Made by a program: the position numbers and the translations under genes. This document shows positions 49,958 through 59,040 of a DNA stretch of 64,000 bases, piece by piece. Below the pieces are notes generated by a model, which was not told where the DNA came from, did no database searches, and was given only the letters and a program-made list of their open reading frames with translations. The stretch spans positions 1,674,001-1,738,000 of the forward strand of contig NZ_CP017674.1 of assembly GCF_001792815.1 (NCBI RefSeq), written 5' to 3'. The first letter of the stretch is position 1, and each line of letters opens with the position of its first letter. Origin of the DNA: Microbacterium sp. BH-3-3-3 (GTDB lineage Bacteria; Actinomycetota; Actinomycetes; Actinomycetales; Microbacteriaceae).

Positions 49958-51373
49958 TTACAGGGCTTTTCCGGGGTTGAACAGGCCGGCCGGGTCGAGA
50001 GCGTCCTTGATCGCGAGCTGCGCCGCCCGCACGCGGGCGGCGAGCTCTTCGGCGGCGAGCGCGCGCTTGACCGTGCCGATGCCGTGCTCGCCGCTGACCG
50101 TGCCGCCCACGGCGAGGGCGGCACGCACCAGATCGTCGGCGGCGTCGTGCACCGCCGCGGGAACGACCGCCGGGTCGGCGTCGGCGGGGATGGGCAGGGT
50201 GACGACCGGGTGCAGGTTGCCGTCGCCGGCGTGGGCGACGGCGCTGACGGTCACGCCGTGGCGGGCTTCGATCTCGGGGAAGCCGGCGAAGATCTCGGCG
50301 ATGCGCGATTTGGGCACGGCGACGTCGCCGCCGGCGAACCAGGAGCCGTCATCGAAGCGTCGGCCCGAGCGGCGCAGTTCCCAGAGCACCTCGGCATCGT
50401 CGTCGGTCTCGACCCGCACGCGGGCGCCGACGGCCTCGAGCGCGGCCGTCAGCTCGGCCGTCTGCTCGTCGATGCCGAACCCGTCGAGCTCGATGAGCAG
50501 CAGGGCCGCGCCGCGGACGCGGAGCCCGGAGTCGTTCGCCGCGTCGATGCCCTCGAGGGTGGGCTGGTCGAGGAACTCGATGACGCTGGGGCGCACGCGC
50601 GAGGCCGTGATCGCCCCGATCGCCGCAGCCCCCGCGGCCGTGGAGTCGGAGAACGCCGTCACCGTGCGCCGCGCGACGGGGAGCGGACGGATGCGCACGG
50701 TGGCGCCGACGACGATGCCGAGCACGCCCTCCGAGCCTACGAACAGCGAGACGAGGTCGAGCCCGGTGACGCCCTTGATCGAGCGGTGCCCGATCGAGAC
50801 GAGGCTGCCGTCGGCGAGCACGACGTCGAGGGCCAGCACCGACTCGCGCGTGACGCCGTACTTCGCGCACCGCAAGCCGCCGGCGTTGGTGGCGATGTTG
50901 CCGCCGATGGTCGAGATGCGCCAGCTCGCGGGGTCGGGGGCGTAGAACAGGCCGAGAGGGGCGAGGCGCTCGTTGAGGGCGGAATTGAGCACGCCCGGTT
51001 CCACGACGGCGACCTCGTCGGCGGGCGACACCTCGACGATCCGGGTGAGTCGGTCGGTCGAGATCACGAGCTGGTCGGCGCCTGCCGTGGCACCGCCCGA
51101 CAGGCCGGTCCCCGCACCGCGCGGCACGACGCTGACGCCGTGGCGGCCGGCGAGGCGCACGAGCTGCTGTACCTCGGCGACGGTGGACGGGAACGCGACC
51201 GCGGGCCCGTCCTGCACAGCGGTCCCGCGTCGCGGCGCAGTGCCGGCGTCGTGCCCGAAGGTCGCCGTGTCGGTCGAGGGAGGCCGCACGTCGATGTCGG
51301 CGGCATCGCGACGGGCGTCGTCGAGCAGGGCGGACAGGCCCGTGAACGGGGCGGTCGCGGTGGCAGCGCTCAT
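49958..51373 (-). CDS. FAD-linked oxidase, GlcD/D-lactate dehydrogenase type
   Basis: A 471-residue flavoprotein of the vanillyl-alcohol-oxidase fold that oxidises 2-hydroxy acids such as glycolate or D-lactate. The FAD-binding half has VVPRGAGTGLSGGATAG, GGNIATNAGGLRCAKYGVTRESVLALDVVLADGS and FVGSEGVLGIV; the C-terminal cap has VSAVAHAGDGNLHPVVTLPIP and GTVSGEHGIGTVKRA with the metal/substrate histidines. It is the first gene of the minus-strand unit that continues with a peptide-type ABC transporter and an aminotransferase, suggesting that a compound containing a hydroxy acid and an amino group is imported and processed. Confidence 0.92.
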   Translation of the reverse strand: MSAATATAPFTGLSALLDDARRDAADIDVRPPSTDTATFGHDAGTAPRRGTAVQDGPAVAFPSTVAEVQQLVRLAGRHGVSVVPRGAGTGLSGGATAGADQLVISTDRLTRIVEVSPADEVAVVEPGVLNSALNERLAPLGLFYAPDPASWRISTIGGNIATNAGGLRCAKYGVTRESVLALDVVLADGSLVSIGHRSIKGVTGLDLVSLFVGSEGVLGIVVGATVRIRPLPVARRTVTAFSDSTAAGAAAIGAITASRVRPSVIEFLDQPTLEGIDAANDSGLRVRGAALLLIELDGFGIDEQTAELTAALEAVGARVRVETDDDAEVLWELRRSGRRFDDGSWFAGGDVAVPKSRIAEIFAGFPEIEARHGVTVSAVAHAGDGNLHPVVTLPIPADADPAVVPAAVHDAADDLVRAALAVGGTVSGEHGIGTVKRALAAEELAARVRAAQLAIKDALDPAGLFNPGKAL

Positions 51374-51989
51374 CGGCGGACCTCTCGCAGTAGGGGACGG
51401 AGTTCAGCCGAACGTAGGGCGCGACGGCGTCGCGTTCATCTCGGACGACACGGGCCGTCGCGATGCGTCACCGACCGACACGCGCTGTCGCGCAGCGTCA
51501 CAGTCGTGCGCTGCGCGGGAGCGGACGCTACTTTGCCCCGCCGTCCGCGATGGTCATCGCGCCGCGAAGCGTCGTGCGACGTCATGCTCACCCGAGACGG
51601 CGTGCGCGGACGCGAATGAGGGAGGCGCCGACCCCGACGCGATCGATGCGCGGCCCTGGGCGACGAACGCACGGTCGGCATCCACCGGTCCGGTGTCGCA
51701 GAGTGACGCGCCCACTCCGACCCGGGGCAACGGCTCGATCGTGGCCGACGGATCGACGACGAGAGCGGTCTCGAGAAGCAACAGACATCTCGGCGAAAAA
51801 GTCGAGTGCACTGTACACAGCGGTGACTGTGGAGCCCGCGACGGAGCTTCTACGCTCGCCGCAAGTCAACCACTTGTAGGGCAGACCTCACCAGATCCAC
51901 CGATTTTGCCGACCGAGAGGGTCGGCCATCGGCCGCAAAACGGTCGGCGCCGACATTGACTCACCATTCAACCATTACGGAGAAATGAT
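51374..51989 (+). other. 616-nt gap with hairpins before the APC permease gene
   Basis: No convincing gene is present; a minus-strand frame at 51554-51811 has no recognisable motif. Composition is less GC-rich than the neighbours. A CCGACC-GAGA-GGTCGG type hairpin lies at 51909-51925, nested in a TTTTGC/GCAAAA pair (51904-51909 and 51935-51940). A GGAG ribosome-binding site precedes the ATG at 51990. The region probably holds the promoter and a structured leader of the permease gene. Confidence 0.5.
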
Positions 51990-53456
51990 ATGAGCAACTC
52001 GAACAGTCAGAACTGGAACAAACCCGTGTCGCCTGAGACCTCAGCTGGTTTCGTCGGCGCCAACCCGAAAGCAAAACAACTGCGTTCTCGACACGTGACG
52101 ATGATAACACTGGGCGGCATCATCGGCGCAAGCCTTTTCGTGGGTTCCGGGAATGTCATCCGCACCGTGGGGCCCGCTGCAATCCTGTCGTACCTCGTCG
52201 GAGGCCTGCTCGTCTTCCTCGCAATGCGAATGCTGGGCGAGATGGCGGCATCTCGGCCCGCAATCGGCTCGTTCATGGAATACGCGCGGGTGGGGCTCGG
52301 CAACTGGGCCGCCTACCTGGTGGGATGGCTCTACTGGTATTTCTGGGTCGGCGTCCTCGCGTACGAAGCAGTGTTGGGTGGCGAGACCATGGCCGGCTGG
52401 TTCCCCGCCGTCCCCTCGTGGGCCTGGTCACTCTTCCTGATCGCGCTGTTCGTGATCTCGAACGTCATCTCCGTCCGCATGTTCGGCGAGGTGGAGTTCT
52501 GGCTCGCCAGCATCAAGGTGCTCGCGATCATCGTGTTCCTCGGCGCGGGCCTGTTGTTCGCGTTCGGTCTCTGGCCGGATTCCGAGGCGTCGGTGTCGAA
52601 TCTCTGGGAGCACGGCGGTTTCGCGCCGAACGGACTCGGCATCGCGTTCACGGGCATCGCTCTGGTGATCTTCTCCTACTTCGGCACGGAGATCGCGGTG
52701 ATGGCGTCGGCCGAATCCGAGGATCCTGCGAAAGGCATCCGTCACGCGTCGAGCACGATCATCTGGCGGATCCTGTTGTTCTTCGTCGGCTCGGTGCTCG
52801 TCATTGTGACCGTCGTCCCGTGGAACGAACTGCCCGCGCCGACAGACGTGGCGAGCGCCCCGTTCACCTACGCGCTCGAGCGAATCGGCATCCCCGGCGC
52901 GAGCATCATCATGCAGCTCGTCATCTTCACGGCTGTCATCTCCGTGCTCAACTCCGGCCTGTACTCCGCATCGCGCATGTTCGCGGCCCTCGCCGAGCAG
53001 GGGTTCGCGCCGAGGTTCGTCGCGAAGAAGTCGAGGAACGGCGTGCCGATCATGGCCCTGCTCGCATCGACCATCGGCGGGCTCATCGCGACTCTCGTCA
53101 ACTTCGTGGCTCCCGGGTCGGGGATCTTCGACTTCATCATGAACTCCGCGGGACTCGTCGCACTGTTCGTCTACGTCTTCATCGCACTCACGCAGTGGCG
53201 ACTCCGCCAGAAGATGACGTCGGAGGAGAAGGCCGGTCTGAAGCTCAAGGTGTGGGTACACCCGTGGCTGAACATCCTCCTGATCCTGTGCATCGCCGCA
53301 GTGATCGTCGTCATGCTGACGACCGAAGCCGGCCGCACCCAGGTGTGGACCAGCCTCGTTGCCACCGGCGTCCTCGTGCTCTTCTGGCCGCTCGTCCGCC
53401 GCAACCTGGCGCATCGACGTTCACCGGAAGCGCACGACACGGGTTCCTCTTCCTGA
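51990..53456 (+). CDS. Amino-acid permease (APC superfamily, AAT type)
   Basis: A 488-residue transporter with 12 expected membrane helices. The first-helix signature ITLGGIIGASLFVGSGNVI, the EMAASRPAIGSFMEYARVGLGNWAAYLVGWLYWYFW block and FSYFGTEIAVMASAESEDPAKGIRHASSTIIWRILLFFVG are typical of GABA/proline/aromatic amino-acid carriers of the AAT family. The N-terminus is Asn/Ser-rich. Codon use is less GC-biased in the first 100 codons than elsewhere in the window. It stands alone between a long leader and a palindromic element. Confidence 0.93.
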   Translation: MSNSNSQNWNKPVSPETSAGFVGANPKAKQLRSRHVTMITLGGIIGASLFVGSGNVIRTVGPAAILSYLVGGLLVFLAMRMLGEMAASRPAIGSFMEYARVGLGNWAAYLVGWLYWYFWVGVLAYEAVLGGETMAGWFPAVPSWAWSLFLIALFVISNVISVRMFGEVEFWLASIKVLAIIVFLGAGLLFAFGLWPDSEASVSNLWEHGGFAPNGLGIAFTGIALVIFSYFGTEIAVMASAESEDPAKGIRHASSTIIWRILLFFVGSVLVIVTVVPWNELPAPTDVASAPFTYALERIGIPGASIIMQLVIFTAVISVLNSGLYSASRMFAALAEQGFAPRFVAKKSRNGVPIMALLASTIGGLIATLVNFVAPGSGIFDFIMNSAGLVALFVYVFIALTQWRLRQKMTSEEKAGLKLKVWVHPWLNILLILCIAAVIVVMLTTEAGRTQVWTSLVATGVLVLFWPLVRRNLAHRRSPEAHDTGSSS

Positions 53457-53481
53457 GCGCGCCCTGACGCCCTTCGTCGCC

Positions 53482-53526
53482 GACCTGATTCCTGGGCTGG
53501 GCCGCACTTCACCCAGGAATCAGGTC
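53482..53526. repeat. Palindromic element, family F (possible terminator)
   Basis: Perfect 15-bp arms GACCTGATTCCTGGG (53482-53496) and CCCAGGAATCAGGTC (53512-53526) with a 15-nt spacer, 25 nt after the permease stop. It has no T-run. It may terminate the permease transcript. Confidence 0.8.
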
Positions 53527-53696
53527 ACGACCCCGAGCATCGGAAGAAGACGAGGCTCCGACGCCCTGCTGCCGGGCGGCGTTCTGAGCTCGTGCCCGTT
53601 CATGACGCCGCGAGGCGATATGTGACGACACGCATTGAGGCTCGCCCCGCGCCCGGCGACAGTGATCAGCACCCCGCCTCACAGAAGGAGCCCCCG

Positions 53697-54902
53697 ATGT
53701 CGGACCGCATCCACCTCGCCGTCGCCCTGGACGGCGCCGGCTGGCACCCGGCCGCCTGGCGCGAGCGCACGGCGCGGCCCGCCGAGCTGACGTCGCCGGC
53801 GTACTGGCGCGCGCTCGCCCGCACGGCCGACGACGCGGGCCTGCTGCTCGCGACGATCGAAGATGCGCTGAGCCTCGGCGGCCGTTCCTTCGAGCAGGAT
53901 GCCGAGACCCGGCGCGACCTCGTGCGGGGGCGCCTCGACGCGGTGCTGGTGGCGTCGTTCCTCGCACCGGTCACGCGCCGCATCGGCCTCGTGCCGACGG
54001 CGACCACCACGCACCCCGAGCCGTTCCACCTCGCCACGGGGCTGCAGACCCTCGACCACGTCAGCCGGGGCCGCGGGGGCGTGCGTCTGGTGGCGGGTTC
54101 CACCGCGCAGGAGCGCGCGAACTTCGGGCGCCGCGCCGACGGACCCACGGGTCTGCCGGCATCCGGGCGCGTCGAAGACGACCCGGCGCTGCTCGCCGCC
54201 TTCCGCGAGGCCGGCGAGGTGGCCGACGTCATCCGCCGTCTCGCCGACTCGTGGGAAGACGACGCGATCGTGCGCGACCTCGCGTCGGGGAAGTTCCTCG
54301 ACCGCGACCGCGTGCACAACGTCGACTTCGAGGGCGAGTTCTTCTCGATCACCGGCGCCTCGATCGTGCCGCGCTCCCCCCAGGGACAGCCGCTCGTCAC
54401 CGCTCTCGCCCACCAGAGCGTGCCCTACCGCTTCGCCGCGGAGCACGCCGACCTCGTGTTCGTGACGCCCGCCGACGCGGCCGCGGTCCACGGGATCCGC
54501 AGCGAGCTGGCCGAGGCCGCCGACGCGGCGCGCACGCTCGACGAGCCCCTGCGCGTCTTCGCCGACCTGCTCGTGCTCGTCGAAGAGACCCCCGCCGCGG
54601 CCGCCGCCGTCTGGAACCGCCTGCAGGAGCGCGCGCCGCTCACCACCGACGCCCGCGTGGTCGTGGGCACCGCAGACGACGTCGTGGACGAGATCCGCGC
54701 CCTCGCCGACGCCGGGGTCGACGGTGTGCGCCTGCGTCCCGCCCGCCTCCCGGCCGACCTCGAGGCCATCGCCGACCGGGTGATCCCGCGGGCGGCGAGC
54801 GCCGGCATCCTGCTCCCCGACGACGGCGCGCCCACCCTGCGCGAGCGCGTCGGACTCCCCCGTCTCGCCAGCCGCTACGCCCGTCAGGAGGTCGGCGCAT
54901 GA
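53697..54902 (+). CDS. Luciferase-like monooxygenase (LLM class)
   Basis: A 401-residue flavin-dependent monooxygenase of the SsuD/DszA/NtaA assemblage. Blocks are IHLAVALDGAGWHPAAWRE, LLLATIEDALSLGG, TRRIGLVPTATTTHPEPFHLATGLQTLDHVSRGRGGVRLVAG and DFEGEFFSITGASIVPRSPQGQPLVTALAHQ. The N-terminal AGWHPAAWRE is characteristic of a branch often found paired with a second monooxygenase. AGAAGGAG precedes the ATG. It overlaps the next monooxygenase gene by 4 nt, so the two are co-translated. Substrates are unknown; organosulfur or chelate compounds are possible for the family. Confidence 0.88.
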   Translation: MSDRIHLAVALDGAGWHPAAWRERTARPAELTSPAYWRALARTADDAGLLLATIEDALSLGGRSFEQDAETRRDLVRGRLDAVLVASFLAPVTRRIGLVPTATTTHPEPFHLATGLQTLDHVSRGRGGVRLVAGSTAQERANFGRRADGPTGLPASGRVEDDPALLAAFREAGEVADVIRRLADSWEDDAIVRDLASGKFLDRDRVHNVDFEGEFFSITGASIVPRSPQGQPLVTALAHQSVPYRFAAEHADLVFVTPADAAAVHGIRSELAEAADAARTLDEPLRVFADLLVLVEETPAAAAAVWNRLQERAPLTTDARVVVGTADDVVDEIRALADAGVDGVRLRPARLPADLEAIADRVIPRAASAGILLPDDGAPTLRERVGLPRLASRYARQEVGA

Positions 54903-56287
54903 CCCGCCGCCGGATCCATCTCGCCGCCCACTTCCCCGGGGTGAACAACACGACCGTCTGGACCGACCCGGCCGCGGGCAGCCAGATCGACTTCTCGTCG
55001 TTCGAGCACTTCGCCCGCACCGCCGAGCGCGGCTTCTTCGACTACCTGTTCCTCGCCGAGGGGCTGCGGCTGCGCGAGCACCGCGGGCAGCTGCACGACC
55101 TCGACGTGGCGGGACGCCCGAACACCCTCGCGATCCTCACCGCCCTGGCCGCCGTCACCGAGCACATCGGCCTGGTCGGCACGCTCAACACGACGTTCAA
55201 CGAGCCGTACGAGCTCGCCCGCCAGCTCGGCACCCTCGACCTGCTCTCGGGCGGCCGTGCGGGGTGGAACGCCGTGACCAGCTCCGACGCGTTCCACGGC
55301 GCGAACTTCCGCCGCGGCGGCTACCTCGACCACGCCGACCGGTACGTGCGGGCCTCCGAGTTCGCCGAGCTCTCGAAAGCGCTGTGGTCGTCGTGGCGCG
55401 ACGACGCGATCGTGGCGGATGCCGAGACCGGGGCGTTCCTGCGCGACGACGCCATCGCGCGGGTACGGCACGAGACGCGGTTGTTCGACGTCGACGCGGT
55501 GTTCGACGTCCCCCGCTCCCCGCAGGGCCGGCCCGTGATCGTGCAGGCCGGCGACTCCCCCGACGGCCGCGACTTCGCCACCGCCCACGCCGACGTGATC
55601 TTCTCGCTGCACACCGCGTTCGACGACGCGCAGCAGTTCTACCGCGATGTGAAGGGTCGCCTCGCCGCCCACGGCCGCGACGAGGATTCGCTGAAGATCC
55701 TGCCCGCGGCGACCTTCGTGCTCGGCGACACCGAGGCCGAGGCCCGCGAGCACTCGCGCGAGATCGCGCTCGCCCAGGTGCGGCCGCAGACCGCGATCAC
55801 CTATCTCGAGCAGATCTGGAACCGCGACCTCAGCGGGTACGACGCCGACGGCCCCCTGCCCGACGTCGAACCCGACACGGGCGTCGAGACCGCGCAGGGC
55901 TTCGCCGGGCGCCACGCGGCGATCCGCGCCCGGGTGGGGCAGCTGCGCGCGCAGGCGACGGCCGAGAACCTCAGCATCCGCGAGCTCGTCATCCGCCTGA
56001 CGGCGAACCACACCTTCGTCGGGACGCCCGAGCACGTGGCATCCGAGATCGACCGGTACGTGCAGGAGCGCGCGACCGACGGCTTCACGGTCGTCGGGCA
56101 CGTCACCCCGCACGGCCTCGACGAGTTCACCGAGAAGGTCGTGCCCCTGCTGCAGGAGCGCGGGTCGTACCGCCGCTCCTACGACGAGGGCGCGACCCTG
56201 CACGACCTGCTGGGACTGCCGCCGGTGGTCGCGGGCGCTCCGGACACCCCCGGGCCGCACGACACCGCGACGGCCGCCGCGCGATGA
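54899..56287 (+). CDS. NtaA/DszA-type flavin-dependent monooxygenase
   Basis: A 462-residue LLM-class enzyme of the nitrilotriacetate/dibenzothiophene-sulfone monooxygenase family. It shows RRRIHLAAHFPGVNNTTVW at the start, FDYLFLAEGLRLREHRGQLHDLDVAGRPNTLAILTALAAVTEHIGLVGTLNTTFNEPYELARQLGTLDLLSGGRAGWNAVTS, LFDVDAVFDVPRSPQGRPVIVQAGDSPDGRDFA and LTANHTFVGTPEHVASEIDRYVQ. Such enzymes use FMNH2 supplied by a reductase. The start overlaps the previous gene and its stop overlaps the FAD/NAD(P)-binding gene, both by 4 nt. Confidence 0.92.
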   Translation: MTRRRIHLAAHFPGVNNTTVWTDPAAGSQIDFSSFEHFARTAERGFFDYLFLAEGLRLREHRGQLHDLDVAGRPNTLAILTALAAVTEHIGLVGTLNTTFNEPYELARQLGTLDLLSGGRAGWNAVTSSDAFHGANFRRGGYLDHADRYVRASEFAELSKALWSSWRDDAIVADAETGAFLRDDAIARVRHETRLFDVDAVFDVPRSPQGRPVIVQAGDSPDGRDFATAHADVIFSLHTAFDDAQQFYRDVKGRLAAHGRDEDSLKILPAATFVLGDTEAEAREHSREIALAQVRPQTAITYLEQIWNRDLSGYDADGPLPDVEPDTGVETAQGFAGRHAAIRARVGQLRAQATAENLSIRELVIRLTANHTFVGTPEHVASEIDRYVQERATDGFTVVGHVTPHGLDEFTEKVVPLLQERGSYRRSYDEGATLHDLLGLPPVVAGAPDTPGPHDTATAAAR

Positions 56288-58194
56288 GCGACCGGGCGGC
56301 GCGGCTCGTCATCGTCGGCGCGGGACCCCGCGCCGTGATGCTCGTCGAGCGCCTGCTCGCCCGACGCACGAAAGCCGCGACGCCGGCCCTGCACGTCACC
56401 CTCGTCGACCCGCACCCGCCCGGCGCGGGCCGCATCTGGCGGCGGGAGCAGTCACCCCTGCTCAAGCTCAACTCGATGGCGCGCGACGTCACGGTGTTCA
56501 CCGACGAGTCGTGCACGATCGCGGGTCCTGTGCGTTCGGGACCGTCGCTCATCGAGTGGGCCGAGCGCGTGCGCGCGGGCTCGCTGCCCGATGTCGAGAT
56601 CGACGATCCCGACCTCGCGACCGAGCTGCAGGCGCTCCGCGGCGACAGCTTCCCCACGCGCCGGCTGCAGAGCGTGTACCTCGACTGGTTCTGGCGGCGC
56701 ACGGTCGCCATCGCGCCCCCGGGCGTCGAGGTGCGGTGGCACCGCGGCGCCGTGCAGTGGGTCGACGACACGGTCGACGGGTACGAGGTGGCGTTGGCCG
56801 ACGGCATCCGTCTGCCCGCCGACATCGTCGTGTACGCCCTCGGCCACAACGGACGCGAGCCCGACGGTCAGACCCGCGATCTGCTCGCCGCGGCCGCCGA
56901 CGCCGGGCTGACCTACGTGCCGCCGTCGTTCACCGCCGACGCCGACCTCTCGGTGCTCCGCCCCGGCGACGACGTCATCGTGCGCGGAATGGGCCTGGCG
57001 GCGGTGGATGCCGTCGTGCTGCTGGCCGAAGGACGCGGCGGCCGCTTCGCGCGTACCGCCGACGGCCGGCTGCGGTACGAGCCGTCGGGGCGGGAGCCGC
57101 GGCTGCACCTCGGCTCCCGCCGCGGGGTGCCGTACCGCTCGAAGGTGTCGTCCCAGGTGCAGGGCGAACCGCCGACGCGCGAGGTGCTGACCCCGGCCGC
57201 GATCGCCGACCTTCTCGCCCGTCCGGGCACGATCGACTTCCTCGACGACGTGTGGCCCCTCGTCGCGCGGGAGCTCGTGTGGGGGCACTACCGCGAGCTG
57301 TTCACCGGCCACCCCGAGCGGGTGACGACGACGTGGGCGGCCTTCCGCGTGACCCTGCCCGAAGTCGACGGGAACACGGCCGCCCTCCGCCGCGCGGTCG
57401 CCGCCGTCGTGCCCGACCCGCTCGACCGCTTCGACGTGCCCGCGCTCGACGTGCCGCTCGGCGACGAGGCGTTCGTCGACGCCGCCGACGTGCACCGGCG
57501 CGTGCGCCGCCACATCGCCGACGACCTGCAGCTGCGCACGACGCAGGAACGCAGCACCGCGCAGGCGCTGTTCCTTACGATCCTGCTGTCGTTCCTGGCC
57601 CTGGCCGACATCCCCACCGAGCGGTGGAGCGCCAGGTCGCGCGCCGTCGACCTCCCCGTGACCTGGCACACGTTCTTCAGCTACGTCGCCTCGGGGCCGC
57701 CCGCGCACCGCCTGGAAGAGATCGGCGCCCTCGCCGACGCCGGAGTCGTGCGCTTCCTGGGCCCCGAGGTGGCCGTGCGGATCGCGGACGGCCGCTTCGT
57801 GGCATCCTCTCCCCGCGTTCCCGGCGAGCTGGTCACCACCACCCTCGTCGATGCCTGGCTCCCCGGCAGCGGGGCCGCAGCGAGCGAGAATCCGGCGCTG
57901 CGCGAGCTGGCCACCCGCCACGGCCGCGAGGTGCAGGTCAGCGACGCGACGTTCACCGGGTCGCTCGGCCGCATCGACGTCGACGCCGACGGGCGGGTGG
58001 TCGCCCGCGACGGCTCCGTCCACGCGACGCTGTTCGCCCTCGGCCCCTTCACCTCGGCCATGGAGGCCGGGGCGTTCACGCGGCCCCACTCGAACGCCCT
58101 GCCCCTGCGCCAGACCGACCGGGTCGCGGGAGCGGTGGCGGATGCCGTGGCGTCGGTGCGCGTGCCGCGGCGCGCGACGGCCCCCTCTCGTTGA
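56284..58194 (+). CDS. FAD/NAD(P)-binding protein (NAD_binding_9-like)
   Basis: A 636-residue protein beginning with a Rossmann loop (RLVIVGAGPRAVMLVERLLARR) followed by VTLVDPHPPGAGRIWRREQSPLLKLNSMARDVTVF, the hallmark of the FAD-NAD(P)-binding family PF13454. Further Rossmann-like pieces are VVYALGHNG and DDVIVRGMGLAAVDAVVLLAEGRGG. The C-terminal half is large and unassigned. Such proteins are often N-hydroxylase- or ornithine-oxygenase-like. Fused translationally to two LLM monooxygenases, it may supply reduced flavin or carry out a second oxidation. The last two codons and stop fall in a family-A palindrome. Confidence 0.85.
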   Translation: MSDRAARLVIVGAGPRAVMLVERLLARRTKAATPALHVTLVDPHPPGAGRIWRREQSPLLKLNSMARDVTVFTDESCTIAGPVRSGPSLIEWAERVRAGSLPDVEIDDPDLATELQALRGDSFPTRRLQSVYLDWFWRRTVAIAPPGVEVRWHRGAVQWVDDTVDGYEVALADGIRLPADIVVYALGHNGREPDGQTRDLLAAAADAGLTYVPPSFTADADLSVLRPGDDVIVRGMGLAAVDAVVLLAEGRGGRFARTADGRLRYEPSGREPRLHLGSRRGVPYRSKVSSQVQGEPPTREVLTPAAIADLLARPGTIDFLDDVWPLVARELVWGHYRELFTGHPERVTTTWAAFRVTLPEVDGNTAALRRAVAAVVPDPLDRFDVPALDVPLGDEAFVDAADVHRRVRRHIADDLQLRTTQERSTAQALFLTILLSFLALADIPTERWSARSRAVDLPVTWHTFFSYVASGPPAHRLEEIGALADAGVVRFLGPEVAVRIADGRFVASSPRVPGELVTTTLVDAWLPGSGAAASENPALRELATRHGREVQVSDATFTGSLGRIDVDADGRVVARDGSVHATLFALGPFTSAMEAGAFTRPHSNALPLRQTDRVAGAVADAVASVRVPRRATAPSR

Positions 58195-58251
58195 GTGTCC
58201 AAGACATGCCGCGCGTGCGATGGGCCGCGCGGCGTGTTGTGGACACTCAAC
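58190..58251. repeat. Palindromic repeat, family A copy 6
   Basis: GTTGAGTGTCC with GGACACTCAAC outside, GACATGCCG and CGGCGTGTT inside. The TGA inside its first arm is the stop codon (58192-58194) of the FAD/NAD(P)-binding gene. It lies between convergent genes. Confidence 0.9.
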
Positions 58252-58286
58252 GCTGGGGGCGGGTGCGAGGCGGGGCGAAGGCGGCG

Positions 58287-58811
58287 TCAGACGTGGAAGA
58301 CCGCGTGCACGTCGCCGCCGAGCACCTCGCGGCCGCCCAGGCCGTCGATCTCGAGCAGCGTCGCGATGCCGATGACCTCGCTGCCGACGGCCTGGAGCAG
58401 GTCGCGACCGGCGCGCAGGGTTCCCCCCGTGGCGAGCACGTCGTCGAGCAGTAGCACGCGGGCGCCTGCGGCGTTGTCGTCGTGCATCTCGATGGTCGCC
58501 GAGCCGTACTCGAGGTCGTACTCGACCGCGGCGGCGGGTCGCGGGAGCTTCCCGGCCTTGCGGATCGGCATGAGCCCCACGTTCGCGACCATCGCCGCGG
58601 CGCCGGCCAGCAGGAAGCCGCGCGCCTCGACCCCCGCGACGGCGTCGAAGCGGCCGGCGAAGGGTTCGATCAACGCCTCGACGACGGTGCGCAGGGCCGC
58701 GGCATCCGTCAGCAGCGGCGTGATGTCGCGGAACACGATCCCCGGCTTCGGGTAGTCGGGGATGCTCGTGATGAGCGATTCAGCGCGGGCGAGAGCAGAG
58801 GCGTCGGGCAC
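58287..58811 (-). CDS. apt: Adenine phosphoribosyltransferase
   Basis: A 174-residue salvage enzyme making AMP from adenine and PRPP. The PRPP motif is ARVLLLDDVLATGGTLRAG, and IPDYPKPGIVFRDITPLLTD with VAGVEARGFLLAGAAA are the other diagnostic blocks; KAGKLP is the flexible-loop motif. GTG at 58811 follows TAGGCT by 6 nt, so the transcript is probably leaderless. The gene is far from the purine-catabolic cluster and has the opposite function (salvage). Confidence 0.95.
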   Translation of the reverse strand: MPDASALARAESLITSIPDYPKPGIVFRDITPLLTDAAALRTVVEALIEPFAGRFDAVAGVEARGFLLAGAAAMVANVGLMPIRKAGKLPRPAAAVEYDLEYGSATIEMHDDNAAGARVLLLDDVLATGGTLRAGRDLLQAVGSEVIGIATLLEIDGLGGREVLGGDVHAVFHV

Positions 58812-58817
58812 CGCCCC

Positions 58818-58823
58818 AGCCTA
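58818..58823 (-). promoter_or_regulatory. Candidate -10 box of leaderless apt
   Basis: TAGGCT on the minus strand, 6 nt before the GTG at 58811; the upstream -35 region runs towards palindrome A7. Confidence 0.5.
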
Positions 58824-58853
58824 ATCGCGGCGCTCCACCCCCGCCCTTCCCCT

Positions 58854-58917
58854 CGTTGAGTGTCCAGGACACGCCGTGCTCTCCCCACCGCGAGCGGCGT
58901 GTCTCGGACACTCAACG
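58854..58917. repeat. Palindromic repeat, family A copy 7
   Basis: CGTTGAGTGTCC with GGACACTCAACG outside, ACACGCCG and CGGCGTGT inside, and mismatched mid-stem bases (AGG against CTC). It lies in the divergent gap between apt and the alpha-glucosidase gene. Confidence 0.9.
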
Positions 58918-58927
58918 CCGGGCGCGG

Positions 58928-58960
58928 GGCGCCGGGCGCTGGGCGCCGGGCGCTGGGCGC
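58928..58960. repeat. 14-bp tandem repeat
   Basis: Two complete copies of GGCGCCGGGCGCTG and a partial third, between palindromes A7 and A8. The rest of 58812-59163 holds promoters and no gene. Confidence 0.8.
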
Positions 58961-59040
58961 GGCGCCGAGCGCCGCCCGCACGACGCCCACCCCCGCCGCC
59001 CGCATGACGACCGCCCGCCGCCCCGCGCGACACCCCTGTC

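Noticed and set aside
48200..51619. 1139-codon plus-strand frame opposite the binding protein and FAD oxidase genes
   Set aside because: No recognisable domain; it mirrors two well-supported minus-strand genes.
51554..51811. 85-codon minus-strand ORF in the 51374-51989 gap
   Set aside because: No ribosome-binding site, motif or conserved-looking segment could be seen.
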